DNA of 64,000 bases from Beroe forskalii (lineage: Eukaryota > Ctenophora > Nuda > Beroida > Beroidae), in contig WFMF01000293.1 of the NCBI GenBank assembly GCA_011033025.1, positions 124,001-188,000 of the forward strand, written 5' to 3'. The translations under genes and the position numbers were made by a program. Position 1 is the stretch's first letter. Every line of letters starts with the position of its first letter. The notes below the pieces were generated by a model, which ran no database searches, was not told the origin of the DNA, and saw nothing but the letters and a program-made list of their open reading frames with translations. Below, one piece after another: positions 9,201-17,249 of the stretch.

Positions 9201-12200
9201 TAGTTCATGTGCCAATTAATCTGGGAGCTGTCATATACTCACATATTATATTGTTCAAGTAATTGTTGACAATTTCATACCCCCTCCCTCTCCTCTGTCA
9301 GCATTGGGTATTGACAAGCCTCCCCCTGGTGTTGGCTTAACCCCTGCCCAAAAATGTACTACTTGGGTTAGAAATATTGTAGATGAAAAATCTCCAAATT
9401 TTTGCTGACATAACCTTGACCCCCTTCCTCCTGTCAGCTACTGTCAGCTTTTGGAAACCCCTTCAATCCTCTGCTGTTGAGCTGATAAATGTGATGGCTT
9501 CTCAATTTGAATAAATCATGGTCATAGCAAAAAATTGAGCTGCAATGATGAATTCTGCATAATCTTACTAAGCTAAAATACAAGTTTCCCATACTTTGGA
9601 CTTACATGGCATTGCATGGTTCTGTTCCAGGGAAAATTGTAAAAACACATTTTACCTCACTTGGTTGATTGTTGAACTTTTTTAAGGCCTCAGGGGCCAT
9701 TGTTACTTATAAATGTGGAATTAGCTCATTATTTTCTATTCTTAGGAGTAAAGGTAAGAATCTCTAGGACTGAAATGCACATTTTCACCTGCATCACTCA
9801 AATACGCTAGCCGCGTATTGGTTTTTTGACCATATCTCAAAAAGTAAAGGTTTAGGGACCCTGGAAACCTCGTCCGCCCAACATAATTCGACTATTGCGG
9901 TCATTTTGAGGTGCTCATGGAGGTCCGTATCTCATTCCGAAGCTGAGATATCCTATTTTGAATATACGCGCCTACGCGCCTGAGGGAAATTTGAAAAAAA
10001 TCATATTTGCCCCACTCAGATTTTAGTAGACTTTTTTGTGTGACCTCAGGGGACCCAATGGGAACTTATCCGGGTGAAATCAGCTTGTTATTTTCGATTT
10101 TAATTTCGATGCAAAAATCCGTTGGACTAACAGTGGATAATGTTTGATCCGATTTCAGAGTTGTGTGGTGTATTCAAGTACAGCCTGTATTACTATTACG
10201 ACGTAGGTTCATTGGTTCATTGTATCTGTGTGTCTCCTCACAGCACAACACAGATAAAACTGATGGCTTTGATCTCACACGATTCCCGATCCCCACAGTA
10301 GGGGGCCAATTTTATTTTGAAGGTTTTACTTCTATTCCAACAGCCATACGGCCAATGACAGGAATCGAAGGATTCAAGTGTAATCAAGCCACTGCCAGTG
10401 ACGGTTAAGGAAGTGTAATCCATACCTTCTTCGCCCGAGACTTCGCTGCAATGGGCAGCTGGGGTTCGGACACTACGGCACAGGACTCTACGGCACTGGA
10501 CCCTACGGCACAGAACACTACGGCACAGGACTCTTGGGCACACTTTTCAGTTTTGGGGGGACGCTGCGGCACACTTTGGTTTTTGAGTGGACTCTGCGGC
10601 ACACTTTAAGGCACGGTTGCAGTTAGGGTAACGGAGTAGGGGACATTGTCCCCTATACCTAATCTGCAGAGGTCAGGAACACACGGTAGATACTGCTTGT
10701 TAGCCGACCTTATTAGGAGGAGTTGTCTCCCTTGAGAGAGAGTTATGAGGCTGACTTAGCAGAGAAACAGTAAAAGCCGTTTTCACAGCAGAAACCATCC
10801 TCACAACCTCGGAAATAACCAGGCTCCTCAAAAAGCAGGATTTGAACAACAACCTCTCCACTGGCAGAAGCAAGAGACTGGTGGCCGCCGGGGCCTACAT
10901 TATGGCGGGAGCGGCCCTCGGAACTGCTGTGGTGGCCTTGGGGATGTCTACAGCTAACAAGGTGGAAATAGACAAGATGAACGAATTCATAACACAGCAC
11001 GAGGCAGACATTTCAAATATGCAACTTAAATTATGGGAACAATCTGAAAAAATGGACGTTGTGGTGAACACTCAGAAGGACAAAGTAGGAATAACAAAGC
11101 AATTATCCATGAACATAGAGACCATTATATTAGGAAACAGATAGGCTGCCTGCATAAGTACATCCAACTCGCGCCTTGGAAGGACAATCTCATTAAAGAA
11201 CTAACCCACGTCCTACAATACCCCCTAAGAGGATTGCGAGCTGGTAGACTAACACCAACCCTTATATCACCAACCGCCCTGAAAACATTCCTAACATCAC
11301 AAACCACACTTTCTTCAAGATTACTGCTGGAACACCCTTATCTACTGTACCAAACGGCAAACGCATACATGATAGCTGCTGACTTCAAAAAGTTACAATT
11401 CACATTCCTCTGACAAAATGCTCTAACGCTGGTCCAAATGCATACCTCAACACTCCCGAAGGAGTCCTACTTCGAACCAACCTATCGACCATAACTGTCA
11501 TAAAAAACGAAAACCCTAAAAATCATAAAATGGGAAAAGCAATAGAGCTTAAAACACAGAGTACTAGATTTGTTAGGTGGGATCAGGATGTTAGAGCAAT
11601 AAAAATTGGACACAGTGTCATCTACTCCCCACAAATAACGTCGCCTAATTCCACAATCATAATTAAAACTAACTGCAACCGTGCCTTAGAGTGTGCCGCA
11701 GAGTCCACACTAAAACAAAATTGTGCCGCAGCGTCCCCCTAAAACTGAAAAGTGTGCCCACGAGTCCTGTGCCGTAGTGTCCTGTGCCGTAGAGTCCAGT
11801 GCCGTAGAGTCCTATGCCGTAGTGTCCTATACCCGGGCAGCTCATCATTTAGCCCTCCCGAACAGTTTCCTGTACGCTCGCCTGAGTGATTGATTTAACC
11901 GTGTGGCTGCATAGGCTTGAGATACCTAGGTAATGGTATCTTTCATCCGTAGCTCAGTGGGAACAGCTCAACGGCAGGGAATCGAACCCGGAATCTTTCG
12001 TCATGGAGTCATGGCTATTCGCTTTTTATTGCTAGATTTAATGTCCGGCCTCTAAAACTAAAAGTAAAATGCCTCATTTCTTCAGAAATTTTCCGGGGCT
12101 TCACCCCTAGCCCCCACCAGAGGCTCTGACCCTGGATCCCGCTGGGGGGCTCCACTCTCAGACCCCACTGCTGGGGGCTCCACCCCCTATCCAATGCCAG

Positions 12201-15052
12201 TGGCTTTGTCCCTAAAATTAAAGTACTCCCAACTAACTTATTTACACATATTCACGGGCCTGGGGCATACGCAGCACTTTATACAATTGAACACAATTAC
12301 CCAATATATCTAGGACGAGCATGACCAGGGGTCGACCGGGGCCCCGGCCCCGGCCAAAATCACTGTCCCTGGCTCTTCCCGGCCCCGGCCAAAATCACTG
12401 TCCCTGGCTCTTCCTGGCCCCGGCCAAAATTGAGGAAGAGACCGGGGGCCGGGGCCCCGGCCCCGGGCGAATTTTTAACCCCGGCCCCGGCCTAAAATCG
12501 TGATTTCACCGGGGAATTGGCCGGGGATTTAATATTTACCTTTAGGAATGAAAATTTGTGAATCCCATAATATAATTTCCTAATTCTAATTACTTGAAAT
12601 TGAAGGGAAAATTGAATTGAGCTGATGTAGCTATCTATCGACCTCTAACCACCACCCCAGACCCGCATCTATCATCGAAGTTTAACTTTCATGTTACTTT
12701 TCCGTCAACAAGACATGTAAACAATGTGAAAATAGACGAAAATACAGTTTTCAAAAGGGCTAAATACTATTGGGGCATCTATTTTATCAGCATTATTAAA
12801 CGTTTGGTTTCTGGAGGTTGTCGCCCACAGGGCACTCAACACATTAAGGTTCCACAACACTTTTGATCTTTTTCCAGGACCAGATATGTTAAAAAATACA
12901 AAAATAGAGTTCAAATGCTATAAAGGCGACTGTTTTATTTGTACAGGGCATCTGGCTTCTGGGGCCAGCCGCCCCCAGACCCCTCCATATCATTGAATTT
13001 CAGTGCAGTCTTGATTTTGCTTCGGCCAAATTCGTTTGAAAAATACGAGAATTGAGTTAAAATACTAAAGAGGCGTTCATTCTATTTGCTCAGGTCGTCT
13101 GGCTTCTGGAGGCTACCGCCCCTAGACCCCTGCATATCATTGAATTTCAGTGACAGTCTTGATTTTTCTTCGACCAGATTCGTTTGTAAAATACGAGAAA
13201 TTGAGTTGAAATACTAACGAGGCGATTATTCTATTTGCTCAGGTCGTCTGGCTTTTGGGAACTGCCGCCTCCAGACCCCTGCATATCATGGAATTTCAGA
13301 GATTTAGCTTAAAGGTGTATTGAATACCTAACCTGTCAGTTTTTCATGCGCATATTTTGTATTCCATTTCTTGTGTGAAAAGTACTCTGGCCACAATTTT
13401 CTTTATCTAACTTTGGTCATCAATCCCCGGCCCCGGCTAAATTGCCATCCCCGGCTCCGGCTGAGAATCCGCCCCCGGTCGACCACTGAATATGACCATT
13501 TATAACAACGAAAAAAGGATGAAAAAGTATGAAAATGATGTTCTGAGCTGAAAATATGTTTGGAGCTCGCAATTTTCACCAAAATCCGATGTCCAGGCTT
13601 GTCCGACGATATTCATCATTTAACATACATCGTGCAGCTAACTTGTCAGAAATTGTCTGATCCCCACGCCTTCGGTGAGCGCACGCCGAAGGCGGACGCT
13701 GAAATAATGGTCGGACAACGCCTGACAACAGCTAACCCACCTGCTAACCTACCTACCAACCCACCTGCAAACCCACCTACTAACCCACCTGCTAACCCAC
13801 CTACCAACCCACCTGCTAACCCACCTGCTAACCCACCTACCAACCCACCTACTAACCCACCTGCTAACCCACCTGCTAACCCACCTTCTAACGCACCTGC
13901 TAACCCACCTACCCACCCACCTGCTAACCCACCTCCCACCCACCTGCTAACCCACCTATAATAGCCCACCTACTAACCCACCTGCACAATAACGAAGAAT
14001 ACGCCGAGGACAGTGCCGAGGAGGGTCCTTGCCACGGCCATGAGAATGAGGGCGGGGGTGTTCGGCAGGTAATCAACCCCCGCCATTGAGGCGGAGCAGA
14101 GTGCTCCGATCAGACAGAGCAGAACACTCCGCCACTTGAGATCCATCGCCATGAAGCCTGGGAACCGTCTCACGACATACGGACTGACAACCGTCGTTAT
14201 CTGACACAGCGATATGCAGCACGTTCCTGTAGGGTGTGGAGGTGGATTAAGAGGGATTCGGATGGAAAGGTATGATTCTGAAGTTAATCGTACTTACTGC
14301 CTTGATAAGTGAAAAGTGAAATCAACCAGAATCAGTTAAACCCATAAAATTAATAAGCTTTCAGAAGTTGAGAGTTGTTTATTTGAACAGGTGCCTGAGC
14401 CATAGAAAAGTAGAAAGTGACAGCTTCGGACCAATGGACCGGTCACCAAGATGATTTATTTCCAAATCCCAATTTAAAGAATATTCAATAGCATTAATTT
14501 TGAGCAATTCTTTATTTTTGGAAAGTCTGGTCGTACATAAAACTAGATGAAAGTCGTCATATATTAATATAGGGCCCCAAGAAGCTGGTAGTTCTCAACG
14601 AAGTTAATTGCTGATATTCAAAGGACTGGAGGTATAATTGGTTTCCCAAGTTCCAATGGTTCATTCTCAGCTGATATTCAAAGGATTAGAGGTATAATTG
14701 GGTTCCCAAGTTCCAATGGTTCATTCTCAGCATTTCTAAACCAATCACGTGAACTCGGCATGCGCCTCGTAATAATTGCTGGACAAGGCGTCTCAAGTCT
14801 CAACCCCAAGTTACAGTATTTGAACATTCGGTCACATATCACATTATCACTACTGATGTCTGATGCATGAAGTAACTATTACCGATAATCATTGACCATG
14901 CTTTCACCAAGAAACTAACCGATAAACATGTTGGCCTTCCGATCCTCTAGATAGTCCAGGAGAAAACCAGCAGGGTAGCTGTATGCCATCAAAACAGCTG
15001 TGTTGCCGAGGAAGGCGAACACGACAATGATAAGTGTTTGTACGTCCCACAT
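5384..15052 (-). CDS. Major facilitator superfamily (MFS) transporter, complete three-exon gene
   Basis: Joining exons 15052-14920, 14226-13982 and 6289-5384 gives one 1284-nt frame, 427 aa plus TGA. All junctions are GT..AG and phases match: a phase-1 junction rebuilds a Gly codon, and the next is phase 0. About twelve hydrophobic helices can be placed: TM1 near residue 6, TM2-TM4 in exon 2, TM5-TM12 in exon 3. The TM5 region (SADSTATMVFIASGVYVGNT, then a Gly-rich stretch) has the usual MFS glycine spacing. A charged loop between TM6 and TM7 contains EYIEITDTDDLPNP. 427 aa is a normal MFS length. The substrate is unknown; it should act in a cell or organelle membrane. The start ATG at 15052 has G at -3, but the frame stays open upstream, so a further 5' exon cannot be excluded. 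Confidence 0.8.
7242..10129. mobile_element. 2.9-kb foldback-type element with ~735-bp inverted arms
   Basis: The left arm (7242 to about 7976) and right arm (about 9398 to 10129) are inverted copies. Ends are TAGTCCAACGG..CCGTTGGACTA. Matching landmarks include cccattgggtcccctgaggt, gaggccttaaaaaagttcaa and ctgacagtagctgacaggag. ACA flanks both ends (7239-7241 and 10130-10132), a possible 3-bp target duplication. The 1.4-kb centre (7977-9397) is AT-rich; its longest frame (8147-8509) shows no recognisable domain. The element is therefore judged non-autonomous. Confidence 0.75.
10310..10460 (-). mobile_element. SINE copy 1, 3' part (interrupted)
   Basis: It is colinear with the intact copy at 44572-44886. 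Shared landmarks are gaaggttttact, ccaatgacaggaatcgaagg and gtgacggttaaggaagtgta. The copy is cut at 10460/11835 by the TIR element at 10461-11834. Orientation is minus, judged from the tRNA-like head at the high-coordinate end of the intact copy. Confidence 0.7.
10461..11834. mobile_element. 1374-bp TIR DNA element carrying a viral-type fusion glycoprotein fragment
   Basis: The termini are long imperfect inverted repeats: left 10461 to about 10628, right about 11665 to 11834. They are built from short subrepeats of the form GGCACAGGACTCTAC. Ends read GGGGTTCGGACACTACGGCA and, inverted, GGGTATAGGACACTACGGCA. The 8-bp target duplication GGGCAGCT is at 10453-10460 and 11835-11842. The SINE at 44572-44886 has a single GGGCAGCT at the same place, so it shows the uninterrupted sequence. 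An 8-bp duplication fits hAT, Merlin, P or Mutator-type transposition; the superfamily is undecided. No transposase is present. Confidence 0.8.
10750..11690 (+). pseudogene. Broken viral-type class I fusion glycoprotein ectodomain (F/Env-like)
   Basis: Three consecutive segments lie in three different frames: about 10750-11144, then about 11141-11410, then about 11395-11690. Two frameshifts separate them and a stop lies at each break, so no intact product can be made. The first segment has a dibasic RSKR cleavage-like site followed at once by a Gly/Ala-rich hydrophobic stretch (LVAAGAYIMAGAALGTAVV) and an amphipathic charged region, the layout of a fusion peptide plus heptad repeat. The second contains GRLTPTLISP, resembling a motif I associate with baculovirus F and insect errantivirus Env proteins. 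The third is a Lys/Asn/Thr-rich ectodomain stretch with a few cysteines. No membrane anchor, gag or pol accompanies it. The family call rests on layout only. Confidence 0.5.
11835..12000 (-). mobile_element. SINE copy 1, 5' part with tRNA-like sequence
   Basis: It continues the copy at 10310-10460 after the insertion: cctcccgaacagtttcctgt, then acgctcgcctgagtga, matches 44720-44755. At its outer end the minus strand reads ccgggttcgattccc, a good RNA polymerase III box B. Plus-strand gtagctcagtggg lies next to it, so tRNA-like pieces occur in both orientations, probably from rearrangement. No full tRNA can be folded. Confidence 0.5.
12326..13488. mobile_element. 1163-bp hAT-like non-autonomous element with CCGG-rich ends
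   Basis: The ends are CAGGGGTCGACCGGGG and, inverted, CAGTGGTCGACCGGGG, followed by CCCCGGCC-rich subterminal repeats. Flanking 8-mers AGCATGAC (12318-12325) and AATATGAC (13489-13496) match at 6 of 8 positions, as expected for an aged 8-bp hAT duplication. The interior (about 12740-13320) holds four diverged ~165-bp tandem units marked by ctatttgctcaggtcgtctg and cagacccctgcatatcat. No transposase is seen. Confidence 0.65.
13643..13728. mobile_element. 86-bp hairpin MITE, TTGTCAG ends (copy 2)
   Basis: The ends TTGTCAGAAATTGTCTGATCC and, inverted, TTGTCAGGCGTTGTCCGACC match those of the copy at 4243-4318. The middle again pairs through cgccttcgg against ccgaaggcg. It sits next to the donor minisatellite of the transporter intron. 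Confidence 0.6.
13731..13981 (-). repeat. 12-bp minisatellite that repeats the splice donor of transporter exon 2
   Basis: On the minus strand the unit is GCAGGTGGGTTA with small variants, about 20 copies. The authentic donor of exon 2 is CAG|GTGGGTTAG at 13982/13981, so the first unit overlaps the exon end and many units repeat CAG|GTGGGT. The plus strand reads as (Asn-Pro-Pro-Ala/Thr)n, an accident of the 12-bp period. The array seems to have grown by tandem duplication starting at the exon-intron junction. Confidence 0.85.
13982..14226 (-). CDS. MFS transporter exon 2 (TM2-TM4)
   Basis: The acceptor ..accctacag is at 14228-14227 and the donor CAG|GTGGGT at 13982/13981; the exon is 245 nt. 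The first two bases (GA) complete a Gly codon split by intron 1. It reads TCCISLCQITTVVSPYVVRR, then helices around WRSVLLCLIGALCSASMAG and TPALILMAVARTLLGTVLG. An arginine in the last of these helices fits the conserved TM4 arginine of many MFS proteins. Confidence 0.8.
14227..14919 (-). other. Intron 1 of the MFS transporter, with a 60-bp tandem duplication
   Basis: The donor ATCG|GTTAGT is at 14919-14918 and the acceptor at 14227. Around 14609-14730 a ~60-bp block beginning agctgatattcaaagga and ending ccaatggttcattctc occurs twice in tandem with three or four differences. There is no other feature. Confidence 0.7.
14920..15052 (-). CDS. MFS transporter exon 1 (start codon, TM1)
   Basis: The ATG at 15052-15050 opens MWDVQTLIIVVFAFLGNTAV, the first helix, followed by a short loop ending ..DRKANMFI and one base of a split Gly codon at 14920. 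The donor is GTTAGT. The frame is open upstream to about 15130, but that stretch lacks a good acceptor and would add an extra hydrophobic segment, so the ATG at 15052 is preferred. The very short N-terminal tail is slightly unusual for the family. Confidence 0.65.
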
Positions 15053-15575
15053 GTCGATATGAAGAAGCAAGCCGCGGTCCGAAAATAGAATAAGAGCAGA
15101 AGTAAAAAAGTGGAAAAGCAAATAGCACACACTCGAGATACAGGCGTGTATACTTCAGCTTTAATGCGGGAATTATAGCACACTGGATGGTAGAAAAGTG
15201 CGTGTGTGCAGCAATATTGTGCGAACATACAGAAAAACTCAGAGATACTAATGGGAATCTTGGGCTCCATTGTTTATTTAATTGCACAATGTCTACAATG
15301 AAGTGGAAATGGGAATTTTCTGATTGTTTTCCAGTAATTACTAATAGTAAATTGTAATAGAAATATTATTAGTATTACAATTTATGTAAAATATTTCGCA
15401 TACTCAGTCCTTATTCGCATACTCAGTCCTATATTCTTAGCAAGTTGCAGCTGATCCTTTATCTACTCAGATCTGTAATTATTTGTTTTCTTCCACTTTC
15501 ACAGAATCTGTAAAGTACCAGAGTAGAGCTTCTGCAAATTATCAACAATGGAGCACAATGATAGCTGGTGAACTA
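15053..15575. other. Upstream flank of the MFS gene
   Basis: This is the presumed 5' untranslated/promoter side of the minus-strand transporter. No TATA or initiator arrangement stands out. Near 15398-15432 'cgcatactcagtccttatt' is repeated in tandem. Otherwise the stretch is AT-rich and featureless. Confidence 0.35.
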
Positions 15576-16032
15576 CCTTATCGGACATAATTATCACGGA
15601 CTTTAGTTTCACGGACCCAAGATTTCACGAACATTAATATTCACGCTCGATCCAGCCACTTCAAATTTCAACAAAAATTCGAAATTATCGGCTCGATTTT
15701 TCCCATTTTCTTCCACGATTTGCATACTTGAATTGAAGATTTTTTCAATATTTTTTGCTCATTAATATGTTAAATTTCCATATTGGAGGTACTAAGCATG
15801 AAAAAGAAGTATAATTTCCTTGAAAATTTTTATCATTTGTGCATTTAAAGAGATGAAGTCAGAAATTTTGCGTCCCTATCCTAGAAATTTTAAGAGGAAA
15901 TACCGGACTTAATTTTCACGGACCTGAAAATCACGGACATTAGTATCACAGACAAAATTTTCATGGACATTAATATTCACGCTGAGGTGCTCAGCGTGAA
16001 TGTAATGTCCGTGATAATTATGTCCGATAAGG
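15576..16032. mobile_element. 457-bp MITE with perfect ~25-bp TIRs and TA target duplication
   Basis: The left end CCTTATCGGACATAATTATC, continuing acggac, is the exact reverse complement of the right end. TA flanks both sides (15574-15575 and 16033-16034), as in Tc1/mariner-type insertion. The interior repeats the motif tcacggacattaatattcac in several variants near both ends, and ends with the hairpin cacgctgaggtgctcagcgtg. It is non-coding. Confidence 0.8.
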
Positions 16033-17240
16033 TATAACATTTCTCCGAGATAGCGCAGATACCAAACTTTCTGAACTCTCTCATTTGACTTGCGAAGATA
16101 TCTTTGTCAGGAAGGTCGTAATTCTCATTTGAGACTTGGTGGGCTGGACAAGCGCTGCGCGTTGAATACGTGGAGAGAAACCCCTTTGAGGGTCTGGGGG
16201 TGGAGCCCCCAGAAAGTTTTGGGTAGTTTTAGTGCCGTAGACTAATATTTGAGCAATATACTAATATAAAAAGTAAAAATGATCAAAAAGAGCTGATGAT
16301 TTGTATAGAAAAGATAAAGTTTTAATTAAAATTTTCAATTTTGAAAATCTTTGGGGGGGGGGGCGTAATATAATATTTGGAATATCCCAATATTGCTTCC
16401 AATACTTACATCATTGATGATCGAAGGTTGCAGTTCATGTTGTCTGTCAGAAGCTGCCAGCCACTATTTGGCACTTATTAATGCACTCCAGGAAGCTGAA
16501 AAAAATCAATGAACTAAAATTTAAAAGGAAATGTTCTCCAATTTAAATATGGAAACTAAAATCGGGAAGTTCTTTTATGATAACTCTTCAAATACTCTTC
16601 AAAGCAGCTGTACCTACATTTAAAGTGTTTTTGTGAGCTTATTTCAAAGGATATGTCAATTAATGTGTGCTGCAGAAGCCATTTCCTCATACTGGATTCT
16701 TTAATTGAACCACACGCTACAGTAAACATGGTAAACACCTTTACAGAACCATTTAGCAACCCATCATTTAGCAACATCACACAGCCCCGTTCAAATGATG
16801 TGACTTCATTGTGATAAGTTACGGCAGTGAGTTGATGACGTTACAGCGCCTACCTTACTGAAGGTGGAGTGAGTATTTAGCAGCAATCTCAAAACATCTT
16901 CCCTTATATGTGCTAATGACAATATAGCGTTATGAAGGCTGCAGGCAAAGTTGCAAGCTTTTATAGAGTTTACTATTTAATACTCACGCATTTTCAGTTT
17001 CGACCCCCATTATAATAATTATCAACGGAATTCCAATTACTAGGAGACCAGGTGTTTCAGAGCCTATATTCTCAGCCCAAGTAAAATCATTCATATTCAG
17101 GGGCTGGTGATCCGAGGACAGTTGTCATTTTGTTGCAATAGAGGATAACGCTGGCTTTCATGAGCCTTTCACTGCTGACTGCATGGAATAATATTCCCGA
17201 GCCAAGGTTGTAAATTTTCAAATCTAAAATTAATATTAAT
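16033..17240. other. Intergenic stretch
   Basis: No gene is recognised. Near 16190 a 'gggtctgggggtggagcccccaga' type motif recalls the GC-rich patch near 12100-12200. A G9 run occurs near 16354. The remainder is AT-rich with short unsupported frames. Confidence 0.4.
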
Positions 17241-17249
17241 TTTCAAAAT

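Larger units (their letters stand above)
6290..13981 (-). other. 7.7-kb intron 2 of the MFS transporter, packed with mobile elements
   Basis: The donor is CAG|GTGGGT at 13981 and the acceptor is ..ttccag at 6290. The intron contains, in window order: AT-rich sequence (6290-7240), a foldback element (7242-10129), a SINE split by a TIR element (10310-12000), GC-rich duplicated sequence with 'gggggctccacccc' (12100-12200), a hAT-like element (12326-13488), a hairpin MITE (13643-13728) and a minisatellite abutting the donor (13731-13981). No host coding sequence is seen inside it. Confidence 0.75.

Noticed and set aside
11940-12000. A tRNA gene (gtagctcagtggg and ccgggttcgattccc motifs)
   Set aside because: The two motifs are on opposite strands and no cloverleaf can be drawn; it is the damaged head of a SINE.
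13560-13969. Asn-Pro-Pro-Ala/Thr repeat protein on plus, Gly-rich protein on minus
   Set aside because: Both are readings of the 12-bp donor-derived minisatellite inside the transporter intron.
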